Source: Bicyclus anynana
Lineage: Eukaryota > Arthropoda > Insecta > Lepidoptera > Nymphalidae
Length of the DNA stretch: 64,000 nt
Reading direction: 5' to 3'
Assembly (NCBI RefSeq): GCF_947172395.1
Contig: NC_069087.1
Span: 9,071,107-9,135,106 of the forward strand
Each line of letters begins with the position of its first letter. Position 1 is the stretch's first letter. Made by a program: the position numbers and the translations under genes. The notes under the pieces were generated by a model. That model saw only the letters and a program-made list of their open reading frames with translations, did not search any database and had not been told where the DNA came from. Positions 34,801 through 41,800 of this stretch are shown one piece after another.

Positions 34801-35812
34801 TTAAGAGCATTTTAAAAAGAACTGTCACTATCCCTATTGTGATATGTGTAAACGTTCTTCAGACTGGTGAGCGTGAACGAGCGCGTGTGGCTCGGCTGCG
34901 GCGACGAGTCGCACGTGTGCGCCGCGGCCGCGCTGCTGCTGGAGGCGGCGCGCGCCGAGCTGTCGCCGCTGCCGCCCACGCCGCGCCGCCGCGCACTCGC
35001 GCGCTGCAAGGACCTGCACGAGGCCACGCTCTCCGCCCTCCAGGTGACTAGTGACCACTCACCTATGGCGGGCTGTGGCGACGAGTCGCACGTGTGAAAT
35101 TCTGTTCTTTACAAATCCTGCAGAAACCAAGGATTTTTCAGGGATTAAAGTAGTCTATATTCAGCTCTGAGTTCCAATTTGTCTGTATATAAATCGGTTC
35201 AGCGATTAAGCCGTAATAGAACACTGGACAGACCTACTTTCACATATAATATCAGTAAGTATTAGTATGGACAACCAACTAGTGGTTGAGGCCTGCAATG
35301 ACACTCCCAACGTTAGCGCTAAATTCAAGCAGAGGCGTCCCAAAAACGTCCTTTACGATCCTGACGATGACATGACGACCGACAATGCTTCTCGGGCAAC
35401 GCAAACACAATCACAAGCGTCTTCGTCGGCGGAGACGAGGCCCCCGATATCTAACGCCACCCGCACGTCCGGACGTCTTATTTGTTAACTTGGGAGCGTC
35501 GGGACTGATTCACTCAGACCACGGTTATCCCTTCCTGACCGGCCCTCTAAGCCGAAGTTCGAGTCGAGTCTCACTAAAGACGCCCTTAGAAATTCGTTCC
35601 GTCCTCTGTCTTTATATCTGTGTTTTGACGATTCTGTTATCGAAATTACTGACATATCTATATTTGGTCGTATAAAACACATCATTGTTTGAGCTGTAAA
35701 CAAACTAAAATGATAATAACAGAAAATATGTCTTTTCCAGAGTCGACCAAATACGCAAGAGCTGATCGATAAGCTAACAGTGGCGCAGGCGCATCTGGAC
35801 CGATTAGATTAA
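16851..35812 (+). CDS. Nup155: Nuclear pore protein Nup155/Nup154, complete, 24 exons
   Basis: The exons are 16851-16934, 17226-17382, 18410-18643, 18772-18953, 19510-19781, 20302-20433, 21220-21332, 22007-22201, 22805-22947, 23430-23598, 24172-24198, 24392-24720, 25256-25394, 25802-26073, 26657-26743, 27246-27433, 28361-28487, 29620-29713, 30650-30830, 31722-31953, 33020-33254, 34054-34174, 34863-35043 and 35741-35812 (TAA). They sum to 3966 nt (1321 aa), with every intron GT-AG and every phase consistent. Nup155 is a scaffold nucleoporin of the inner ring of the nuclear pore. Residues about 40-480 form the N-terminal beta-propeller; conserved strings include [30 protein letters not shown] and [17 protein letters not shown]-rich linker follows (about 575-625). 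The alpha-solenoid C-terminal half includes [14 protein letters not shown] and [18 protein letters not shown]. The start is the first ATG; the peptide [17 protein letters not shown] fits the family N-terminus, and an in-frame TAA lies just upstream. Human Nup155 is 1391 aa. Exons 8-10, 19-20 and 23 are very GC-rich, while exons 2-7 and 22 are AT-rich. Confidence 0.97.
18990..19175 (+). mobile_element. SINE family B, head-truncated
   Basis: It starts at 'caaacggtgaaggaaaaacat' and runs through 'gaggaaacctgcatacc', 'attgggccagcgtggtgg' and 'ctctcattctgagaagagac' to 'gccgaatatgggttgataatgatga'. The tRNA-like head is absent. It lies in Nup155 intron 4. Confidence 0.7.
19858..20050. mobile_element. 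MITE with about 58-bp terminal inverted repeats
   Basis: The left end 'atgtcagccactgaccatcc..aataagttcatgaatttgcagt' is matched in reverse by the right end 'actgcaaactcatgaactta..ttggatggtcagtgactgacata'. The inverted match extends inward to ggacatc/gatgtcc. It sits about 75 bp after exon 5 of Nup155. Confidence 0.75.
20181..20263. repeat. Short palindromic element, 37-bp arms
   Basis: Arm 20181-20217 (tatactcagaggcacaatta then tccgcccactttaatat) and arm 20227-20263 are complementary with about one mismatch around a 9-base loop. It lies about 38 bp upstream of exon 6 of Nup155. It is probably a tiny MITE, and it would form a stable hairpin in the pre-mRNA. Confidence 0.7.
20938..21131. mobile_element. 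Foldback/MITE element, same family as 2772-2978
   Basis: The ends are 'ccttgccaagtggcacgtcggttctctttctacgatcgc' (left) and its complement (right, ending cttggctaggggg). Both arms include 'tatgggaatgaca', in inverted orientation. It ends about 90 bp before Nup155 exon 7. Confidence 0.7.
21590..21662 (+). repeat. Dispersed repeat shared with 32415-32510
   Basis: Both copies read 'tccatatac.tttatacgggggtatac.tgggttccctgg' and 'cgttgtatgggcc'. No coding potential was recognised. Confidence 0.45.
21679..21990. mobile_element. MITE (312 bp) ending 16 bp before Nup155 exon 8
   Basis: The left end 'ctatactaaagcca.tctcgaggagtactgttta' is inverted at the right end 'taaacagtactccttgagtatggctttagtatag', and a second inverted segment (aatgagggt/accctcatt) lies further in. 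The right end stops at 21990. The exon 8 acceptor AG is at 22005-22006, so only a short pyrimidine tract separates them. Confidence 0.7.
23430..23598 (+). CDS. Nup155: Nup155 exon 10 (parent of the intronic duplicate)
   Basis: The acceptor is tgtcactag and the donor is GG|GTAAAT. It enters in phase 0 and leaves in phase 1. It encodes [20 protein letters not shown] and so on, the end of the GC-rich part of the propeller/linker boundary, and finishes in NSQAPSSV. It is listed separately because a shortened copy follows at 23646-23774. Confidence 0.9.
23646..23774 (+). pseudogene. Truncated duplicate of Nup155 exon 10, with usable splice sites
   Basis: This copies exon 10 together with its acceptor (ggcactag) and donor (GAGG|GTAGGT). 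It differs by point changes and by loss of 40 nt from the second half (129 versus 169 nt). In the parental frame it has a TGA at the 13th codon and another further on, so it cannot replace exon 10. If it is added after exon 10 it is read in a different frame (phase 1 in, phase 1 out). That frame is fully open for 43 codons, Arg-rich ([15 protein letters not shown], then [12 protein letters not shown]), and restores the downstream frame. It is either a dead exon or a cassette exon; the sequence alone cannot decide. Confidence 0.8.
24172..24198 (+). CDS. Nup155: Nup155 microexon (27 nt)
   Basis: Acceptor ccttactatag and donor AGAG|GTAAGT enclose 27 nt encoding VASTRRYSR, phase 1 to phase 1. Exons 10 and 12 can also join directly in frame, so this is a candidate optional exon in the linker between propeller and solenoid. 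The donor is a perfect consensus. No transcript evidence is available here. Confidence 0.7.
25429..25690 (+). mobile_element. SINE family A, rearranged
   Basis: It contains 'gacggaggtcctgggttcgat', 'tggtccaggtctggctggtgg', 'gtaccgtcaagggattta', 'cggtacgatgtcgtgtaga' and 'ccatcttagattgcattctc'. The box A half is missing, and a short internal repeat 'ttactcctactcctaac' has been added. It lies 35 bp past the donor of Nup155 exon 13, and the ORF across it (25256-25780) is an exon read through into the SINE. Confidence 0.7.
26274..26483 (+). mobile_element. Degenerate repeat, family D ('gacg(cc)gcgcggtttcacccgcg')
   Basis: It begins tgacgtcgcgcggtttcacc, continues with 'gttcccgtaggaatatgggg', 'ataaatgggctatctaacac' and 'cagtagttcctgagattagcg', then an (acaa)n run, and ends 'tcagctttataatattagta'. 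Copies are at 30058-30226, 54364-54540 and 56729-56875, with diverged relatives at 54186-54350 and 60628-60780. Confidence 0.6.
26990..27105 (+). mobile_element. SINE family B fragment
   Basis: The segment 'ctctacgtgtgtgaagtttgccaatccgcatt', then 'gagactcgtgctcagcagtaagccgaatat', is the 3' part of family B with an internal deletion. It lies in Nup155 intron 15. Confidence 0.55.
27446..27690 (+). mobile_element. Degenerate repeat, family C
   Basis: It runs from 'aacttcgtccgcgtgaatcc' through a CCCTAC-rich run and 'caaatcgcttcagtagtagcggcg' to 'gcgtttataatattagtaggat'. It starts about 13 bp after the exon 16 donor of Nup155. Confidence 0.6.
28511..29004. mobile_element. Large foldback element, arms of about 148 bp
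   Basis: Arm 28511-28659 (from aatatatatgttaccgtt to atctatcggaagtgaaac) is matched in reverse by 28858-29004 with scattered mismatches. A unique centre of about 200 bp lies between. It lies in Nup155 intron 17, with no coding capacity. It is probably a MITE. Confidence 0.8.
29037..29330. mobile_element. Second MITE, adjacent to the foldback
   Basis: The left end 'ttattatgtatcttggtgtaccattcaaatagtgaatcact' is inverted at the right end 'agtgactcattatttgaatggtacaccaatgtcctagatacataataa'. It lies about 32 bp after the preceding element, in the same intron. Confidence 0.7.
30058..30226 (+). mobile_element. Degenerate repeat, family D
   Basis: It starts ctgacgccgcgcggtttcac and ends 'cttcagctttataatatta'. 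The order of motifs is the same as at 26274-26483, without the long acaa run. It lies in Nup155 intron 18. Confidence 0.6.
31400..31697 (+). mobile_element. RTE-like LINE, 3' end of the reverse-transcriptase ORF
   Basis: The translation contains [34 protein letters not shown] and [18 protein letters not shown]. This is the tail typical of RTE-clade LINE proteins in Lepidoptera. After stop codons comes 'caaaggcctatgtcctgcagtagac' and a GAT-rich 3' terminus. The element ends about 25 bp upstream of the Nup155 exon 20 acceptor (31720-31721). Related fragments are at 46290-46410, 51700-52045 and 54748-54925. Confidence 0.8.
32415..32510 (+). repeat. Dispersed repeat shared with 21590-21662
   Basis: It contains 'catctccatatacctttatacgggggtatacctgggttccctgg' in pieces matching the other copy. 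It lies in Nup155 intron 20. Confidence 0.45.
33345..33640 (-). mobile_element. SINE family B
   Basis: The plus strand reads 'tctcacccatattcggctcactgctgc', 'gtctcctctcataatgagagg', 'caatgcggattggcagactt', 'gcaggtttcctcacgat' and 'gttggaggtgcatgaat', ending 'catatccactgggctatcacg'. The head is on the right. It lies in Nup155 intron 21. Confidence 0.75.
35071..35096 (+). repeat. 26-bp echo of Nup155 exon 23 in the following intron
   Basis: The sequence ggctgtggcgacgagtcgca and then cgtgtg repeats exon positions 34894-34919 with a single C-to-T change. It starts 28 bp after the exon 23 donor. Confidence 0.7.
35097..35265 (+). mobile_element. Degenerate repeat, family C
   Basis: From 'aaattctgttctttacaaat' through 'ggatttttcagggattaaagtag', 'aaatcggttcagcgattaag' and 'tttcacatataatatcagtaag', the motif order is that of family C. 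It abuts the exon 23 echo. A dispersed repeat (35330-35610, shared with 7075-7460) follows. Confidence 0.5.
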
Positions 35813-35846
35813 TTTACCGCATCTTGCATGGACCACAATATATTCG

Positions 35847-36138
35847 TTTAAGGCTGCCAGTCCACTGAAACGGAGCAAGGCAGCGGAGCCGAGAAACAGA
35901 GAAATAACCAATAGGATTGCACAAAATCTCCGCTCCTCTTAAGTGAACAGGGACTTGCGAGCTAGTTTAAAAATTCATATAAAACAGGTAAGCGGAGCGT
36001 GGATACGGAACGGGGTTAAGTAAATTAAATTTAAATTTTGCTCCGCAACCTCCGGTGGACAGACTCAACTCCGCTCTGCATTAGTCCGATTCTCCGCTAC
36101 GCTCCCTCATTCCGCTTTGATGGACCGGTGGCCTAAAT
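35847..36138. mobile_element. MITE with diverged inverted ends
   Basis: The left end 'taaggctgccagtccactgaaacggagc' and the right end (complement reading 'ttaggccaccggtccatcaaagcggaat') are imperfect inverted repeats. Both are followed inward by 'agcggag' or 'tagcggag'. The element begins 35 bp after the Nup155 stop codon, so it is probably transcribed in the 3' UTR. Confidence 0.6.
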
Positions 36139-36504
36139 CAGGAGTTCCTAACCAGTGGGACGTCACTGGTAGGAAGGGATCTATTGACCCTTGGCTCAAC
36201 GCATAAAAGGTTAGGAAAATCGTTTAAATAATCAATAATGCGATATTTATTAAACAATTCATTCGAAAGAACAATCGGGATCCTCATTTAGAAAATAGGC
36301 TCTTTGTGTCACTGTTTAATTTTTATTACATCAGAAGACCCCAGCAAGTAAGTTGAACCCATTTGATAGTTGGTATTTTGGTAACATAAAATTTATACAA
36401 TGAAATGACCGGAAGATCAAAGAAATGTGTTCGCATAGTTCAACTTCAATTACAGGCCACTTATAGTGCGACACAAAAGTGTAGAAAATAAATTTATATA
36501 TTTT

Positions 36505-36960
36505 TTTCATTATTTTATATTGATCTGTTGAAAATAATTTATTATCTAATATAAATAAATTAATAAATATATTTCTGAGAGGAGACTCGAGCTCAGCAGT
36601 GAGCCGAATATGGGTTGATAATGATGAATGAAATATATTGAGAAAATAGTTACTATCTAACCCCGAAGTAAGCATCATGTGTTATGGGTACTAAGATAGC
36701 TAATTTCATGATTTATATGATTTAAACGTAATTAAATTCTAGCCAATCCTCATCTAAATAAATTATATTTATTGTAATTCGTCTGGTAATTGTTCGAATT
36801 TCCAAAATTAATTTATAATCTGATAAAACTATCAATAATGATTGGTTGCTCTATAATAACAGATCTTTGTGATAATTACAGTAAATGTGGTGTTGCCACA
36901 GTGAATTTATTAGTTCCATTTTTATTAACTTCTACTCTTTTGTGTCACACTTTATTATGT
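36505..36960 (+). repeat. Dispersed repeat with a second copy at 62620-62980
   Basis: Shared landmarks, in order, are 'gatctgttgaaa', 'ataaattaataaatatattt', 'attataattcgtctggtaat'-like sequence, 'cgaatttcca', 'actatcaataa', 'acagatctttgtgataat', 'aaatgtggtgtt.ccaca' and 'ttagttccattttt..aacttctactct'. A 3' piece of family B SINE (36574-36630) has been inserted into this copy. Confidence 0.6.
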
Positions 36961-37837
36961 TTGAAAATTAAGACATGTTTTATCGTTTAACTTAATTGAA
37001 CTTTGTCGTGAGCCATCCACAATGGCTCTAATTTCATATGGTTCCTACAGTATTGTTTTATTATGTTAACAGAGAAGTAATAAGAAAACGGTTGTAGCAC
37101 AAAAAAATATGACTTTTTTTTGTTTGATGGCTTCGCAAAAGAAAGGAGAGTCTCTTTAAGGCTTTTTAATTTTGATATACATTTTACTTAACCTATTACT
37201 AATATCGTCAGATATCACAAACCATTTGTCTTTTTACTTCTTTGTATACGGCGATATGCCGACCAAACTGGTCCAATGAAAACACATTATTTTATATTGC
37301 AATGTGACGTAATCGGGTTATTTTATAATGAAACACATTATTTTTGACATCAGATGTTTTAATGTAGGTATTATTTATTAAATCTATTCCAGTACAATTA
37401 CAAAAATTTTCTTACTATTTTTTTTAACTTAATTAAACGTAACATGATTTGTAAAACTAATATGTTATATGTGGCAGTGACTGATAAATTAATCGAATCT
37501 GTTATAATTTCTTAGTTTAAGTGCTATTTACATTCGGAACAATGCTGTATTAATTACTTAGTTCTAATTATGTGCAAGTGATAACGTACGTTAAACGATT
37601 CTGCTAGCCGGAATCGGTTGTGATTTCTATTTTTGTAAATAAAATATCATTGTGCCCATGTTTTTTTTATTTATCTAGAAAACCATGCATTTTTACAATG
37701 TGAATACAAAACTAGAAACTTGTATGATACAAAAATATTAAATATACGTATATTTACTTTGGTAGAGTCCATAAGTTTGCAAGTCCTTGGAAAAAGATAA
37801 ATCAATTCTTTATTTGTTATTCATTGACAATACCAAT

Positions 37838-38135
37838 CATCATTAGCAACTTATGTTCGGTTCAATGTTGAACACGAGTCTCCTCTCAGAAATGAGAGGA
37901 CTTGGGCCAATAGTTCACCACGCTGTCCCAATGCGAATTGCCGACTTCAAACACGTAGAGAAGTAAGAAAACTCAGGTATGCAGGTTTCCTCACGATGTT
38001 TTTCCTTCGCCGTTTGAGACACGTGATATTTAATTTCTTAAAAATGCATATGCAAGGTATAACTTGAAAGTTCGAGGTGCATGCCCCGGGCCGGATTCGA
38101 ACCTCCGAATCGAAGGCAGAGGTACAATGCCTAGT
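37838..38135 (-). mobile_element. SINE family B
   Basis: The plus strand reads 'ttcggttcaatgttgaacacgagtctcc', 'tagttcaccacgctgtccca', 'caggtttcctcacgatg' and 'gtgcatgccccgggccgga', ending in the box B complement 'ttcgaacctccgaatcgaagg'. The head is on the right. Confidence 0.7.
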
Positions 38136-38212
38136 ATAAATTAAACAAGGCATTATTATTGAAAGTATTTGCTGGTAACTTTTTGGAATTATTTTAAATT
38201 TTTACTAAGTTA

Positions 38213-38283
38213 GCTCTTGACTTCAATCTCTCCTGATGGTAAGTGATAATGCAATCTAAGACAGGAAGAAACCTAAGGTCTTG
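38213..38283 (-). mobile_element. SINE family A, 3' tail only
   Basis: The segment 'agctcttgacttcaatctctcctgatggtaagtgataatgcaatctaagacagg' (read in parts) is the reverse of the family A 3' end. Confidence 0.55.
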
Positions 38284-38699
38284 ATTAGGATGTTTATACT
38301 TTATAATTTTCGTCATATCAGTACAAGTATTTTTTTTCTTAAATCAAGATCACAATTTTCAGTTTGTACGTAAACCGTTTTACATATTATAATTATTAGA
38401 TAAATATATCAATTTCAATTATTAAATTTCACTCTCTATAACTTGAGATTTCTACATCCTATACCTACTCAAAACTAATTACTTAAGGACCAAATTCACG
38501 AATTCACGAACGGAGTTTACAGAGTTTACCGAGGAACCCAATTACAACTGAAACATGGATTCTGTAGAGACAGTTTTTATAATCGCATACGATCATTGAT
38601 CATGTACTGTGGCAGAAAAGAAATGTTTAGCGACGCAGGTGCTTAAGTAACTAGTCTGAGGTCCTACACGTCCTGGGAACTACAGCTTGGAAAATTCGT

Positions 38700-38860
38700 T
38701 GGTAACACTCCCGATGGTCGTGTAGCGATAAGTGAAAACCCCATGACTGATGCACCTCACTACCCGCATGCACGATTTCACACCCGCGCAGTCTTTCCCC
38801 CCGTCGCCCACATATCATGGGAGTGTCATCAACGAACTTGCCAAGCTATACACTAATATT
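38700..38860 (-). repeat. Conserved 140-bp repeat, copy 1
   Basis: This shares 'cgtgtagcgat.a.tgaaaa', 'actgatgcacctcact', 'gcacgatttcacacccgcgc', 'agtctttcccc', 'cgtcgcc' and 'atatcatgggagtgtcatc' with 49583-49722, with very few differences. No family is assigned. The orientation given is arbitrary. Confidence 0.6.
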
Positions 38861-38897
38861 AGCTAGATACAATGCTGATTATCAGCTGATTTTGACA

Positions 38898-41800
38898 CTA
38901 CGGGGAATCATCGAAAGGATTTGTGTTCACCTGATGATGATCGTCCGGATAAGAATATAAGGTTTGTGTTCCACTAATACTTGGTAGCCCCACAGTGTTC
39001 ATGGGGGATATTATGACATTGTTGTACTTCTGCGGTTCTTTGTTCGTAGAGTTATGTCGTACTACCGTCGTGTAACTTGGGGTTGATTTTGATGGCACGT
39101 CTCTGATTCTGGTGGCTGCTCGGTATGTGCCGAACTCGTCTGGAGGCGGCGGCAGGGAGAATCCGTCCGAGTTTTGTGTGATTTCGGAAGTTTCGTCGCT
39201 TATCTCTTTTGCTGCTTTGTGGCGCATTTTTCTGGGCATCGTGTAAAATGTGTTCATCTGTAAAGTAAATATAATATAGGTAAGTTAAACCAAATTTCAA
39301 GTATTTCCCCCCTAAAGGCATTTTTTGCTGGTTGCTTGTAAAGAAAAATTTCGCCTAAGTCGCAAAAATTGTCTGACTTACATTCAAACAAGTAAACCGA
39401 TGAGGAGTTCCCTTAACTGTCATACGTCTTCATCATCAGACCCTTAATGACAGTCACAACCCATCTAGGTGGAAAGTTCTCATCAATACAAATTAATCAA
39501 ACCCAAACACCAGGTAGGTACTGTAAACCGTTGAGGAGTTCCATTAACTATCCCTTGTCTATGTATAGGAAAGGTGCGGGTGGCAACACGCGCCATAAGA
39601 TCAATGAATAAGTAATACGTACCCATGTCTGCTGCCCGCTAAATCATCACCCTACTACTAATACTACAGAGTATAATAACATTGTCATACCCTACAGTAC
39701 CCCCCATAACCCCTGTACCGCGCAGGCGAGGACTTATGTACCTAAGAGCATAAGATAGTTTCATTTCCTTACCGGTTTGGGTACATTGTAGCTAGTTTCA
39801 GGCGGCAGATGCATCACAAGATGGTCGCACAGCATATCCATCTCTCTCTTTCTGCTGATGTTCTGCAAGGAGTGAACGCGACAGCTAGCGCTGTGCCGCG
39901 AGAGGTCATTGCACTTTGGCTCGTGTTCAGTTTCATGAGGATACCGCGCCGAGTGGAACGAGCTGGTCCTTCTCACGTCGAAGTTCTTCTGTGGATACTT
40001 TGCCATGGCTCTTCTGAACGACTCTGTTCGTCGCACGTTGAATTCGCTACCATCGTCGCTGTCGTGAAACGTTTCACATGTCTCTATACAGAAAAATAAT
40101 AACTTCTGAAAAATTTGCGTGATCATCGCAAGTGGATTGTTGCTTACAAGTCATTAACATAATCTCTTTGCGATAATCTCATTATTATGTAATAAAGTTT
40201 AATAGTTTATTAAAGTTATTAAAATTGCATCTACAAGGATGAAAGAATGAGCTTAGTGCCCGGTCTTACATTTACGACCATATAGGAAGACGAGACTGCC
40301 AGCACTGCGCGGCATTTTTACCTTAATATAAATGGTACGCCGTGTATTTACGAAATATACCAAACTCTTTGTTTTAAAATATTTTTCTAAGGTTTAATAA
40401 GGTAAAGGTAGGTATAACGTCGGGTCTTCTCCGACCCGTGTAGGTAACACGGGGCGGGGGTACGGGCCTCGAGGCAACGCCTCCTTGCCCGGGCGTGTCG
40501 CGGGGGATCTTACTCCCCCGGTGTTTTCTTTCAACCCCTCTCGGGGTTGAGGCCAATAGGCCTACAGGTTTACTTATGTATTCAGCTCCGGTGGCCCCGC
40601 GCGGACTGCGATTTCTCGCTATACTGCGTCGAGGCAGCAGCGGGTTCAGTTGGACACGTGTCGGAATAGCGCAGCCATCCCTGCTTGGATGGCCGCTACT
40701 GGTCCTTGGCCTTGTAGGTAAGTAGAAAGCCACACATCAGCGCTTCCACGATCACCCGGACGACGGCTGTTAGGTCCATGGTGGCCGCGCCTTCGTCCTG
40801 TTGGGGGGAGGCTGATGATGGGGCCTGTGATGAGGTCGCTCTAGGCGATGTTGTTGTAGGTACCTATTTTAAATTAATTTAAAACTGATAGATGGCGCTC
40901 TTTTGACGTGATATTTAACCTTTTTTAAACCACAGAGACAGCGCGAGCGTCGTTGTGTTCGTCTCATGTAGAGCACTCACCGTCAGTGCTGAAAGCGCAG
41001 AGCGGCGGGTCCTGCAGCGCGCGCGGTATGTCCGCCCGCGAGCCGCGCTCGTGCGCGCACAGCACCAGGCCGCACGCCGCCAGCGCCAGCAGTGCCACGC
41101 CGCCGCACAGAGACAGCGCGAGCGTCGTTGTGTTCGTGTCATGTAGAGCACTCATCGTCAGTGCTGAAAGCGCAGAGCGGCGGGTCCTGCAGCGCGCGCG
41201 GTATGTCCGCCCGCGAGCCGCGCTCGTGCGCGCACAGCACCAGGCCGCACGCCGCCAGCGCCAGCAGCGCCACGCCGCCGCACAGAGACAGCGCGAGCGT
41301 CGTTATGTTCGTGTCATGTAGAGCACTCATCGTCAGTGCTGAAAGCGCAGAGCGGCGGGTCCTGCAGCGCGCGCGGTATGTCCGCCCGCGAGCCGCGCTC
41401 GTGCGCGCACAGCACCAGGCCGCACGCCGCCAGCGCCAGCAGTGCCACGCCGCCGCACAGAGACAGCGCGAGCGTCGTTGTGTTCGTGTCATGTAGAGCA
41501 CTCATCGTCAGTGCTGAAAGCGCAGAGCGGCGGGTCCTGCAGCGCGCGCGGTATGTCCGCCCGCGAGCCGCGCTCGTGCGCGCACAGCACCAGGCCGCAC
41601 GCCGCCAGCGCCAGCAGCGCCACGCCGCCGCACAGAGACAGCGCGAGCGTCGTTGTGTTCGTGTCATGTAGAGCACTAACCGTCAGTGCTGAAAGCGCAG
41701 AGCGGCGGGTCCTGCAGCGCGCGCGGTATGTCCGCCCGCGAGCCGCGCTCGTGCGCGCACAGCACCAGGCCGCACGCCGCCAGCGCCAGCAGCGCCACGC

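Larger units (their letters stand above)
35813..38897. other. Convergent intergenic region between Nup155 and the Sidestep-family gene
   Basis: No gene was seen. It contains the 3' untranslated regions of both genes, which cannot be delimited here. It also holds a MITE (35847-36138), a dispersed repeat with a partner at 62620-62980 (36505-36960), a family B SINE (37838-38135), a family A SINE tail (38213-38283) and a repeat shared with 49583-49722 (38700-38860). Confidence 0.6.

Noticed and set aside
35267..35488. 73-codon ORF starting [12 protein letters not shown]
   Set aside because: Much of it lies in a dispersed repeat shared with 7075-7460 and in a Nup155 intron. It may be a retrotransposon remnant but is not a supported gene.
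40374..40733. 119-codon minus-strand ORF in the GC-rich block
   Set aside because: There is no recognisable domain, the Pro/Arg-rich composition is typical of GC-rich non-coding DNA, and the true exon phases skip it.
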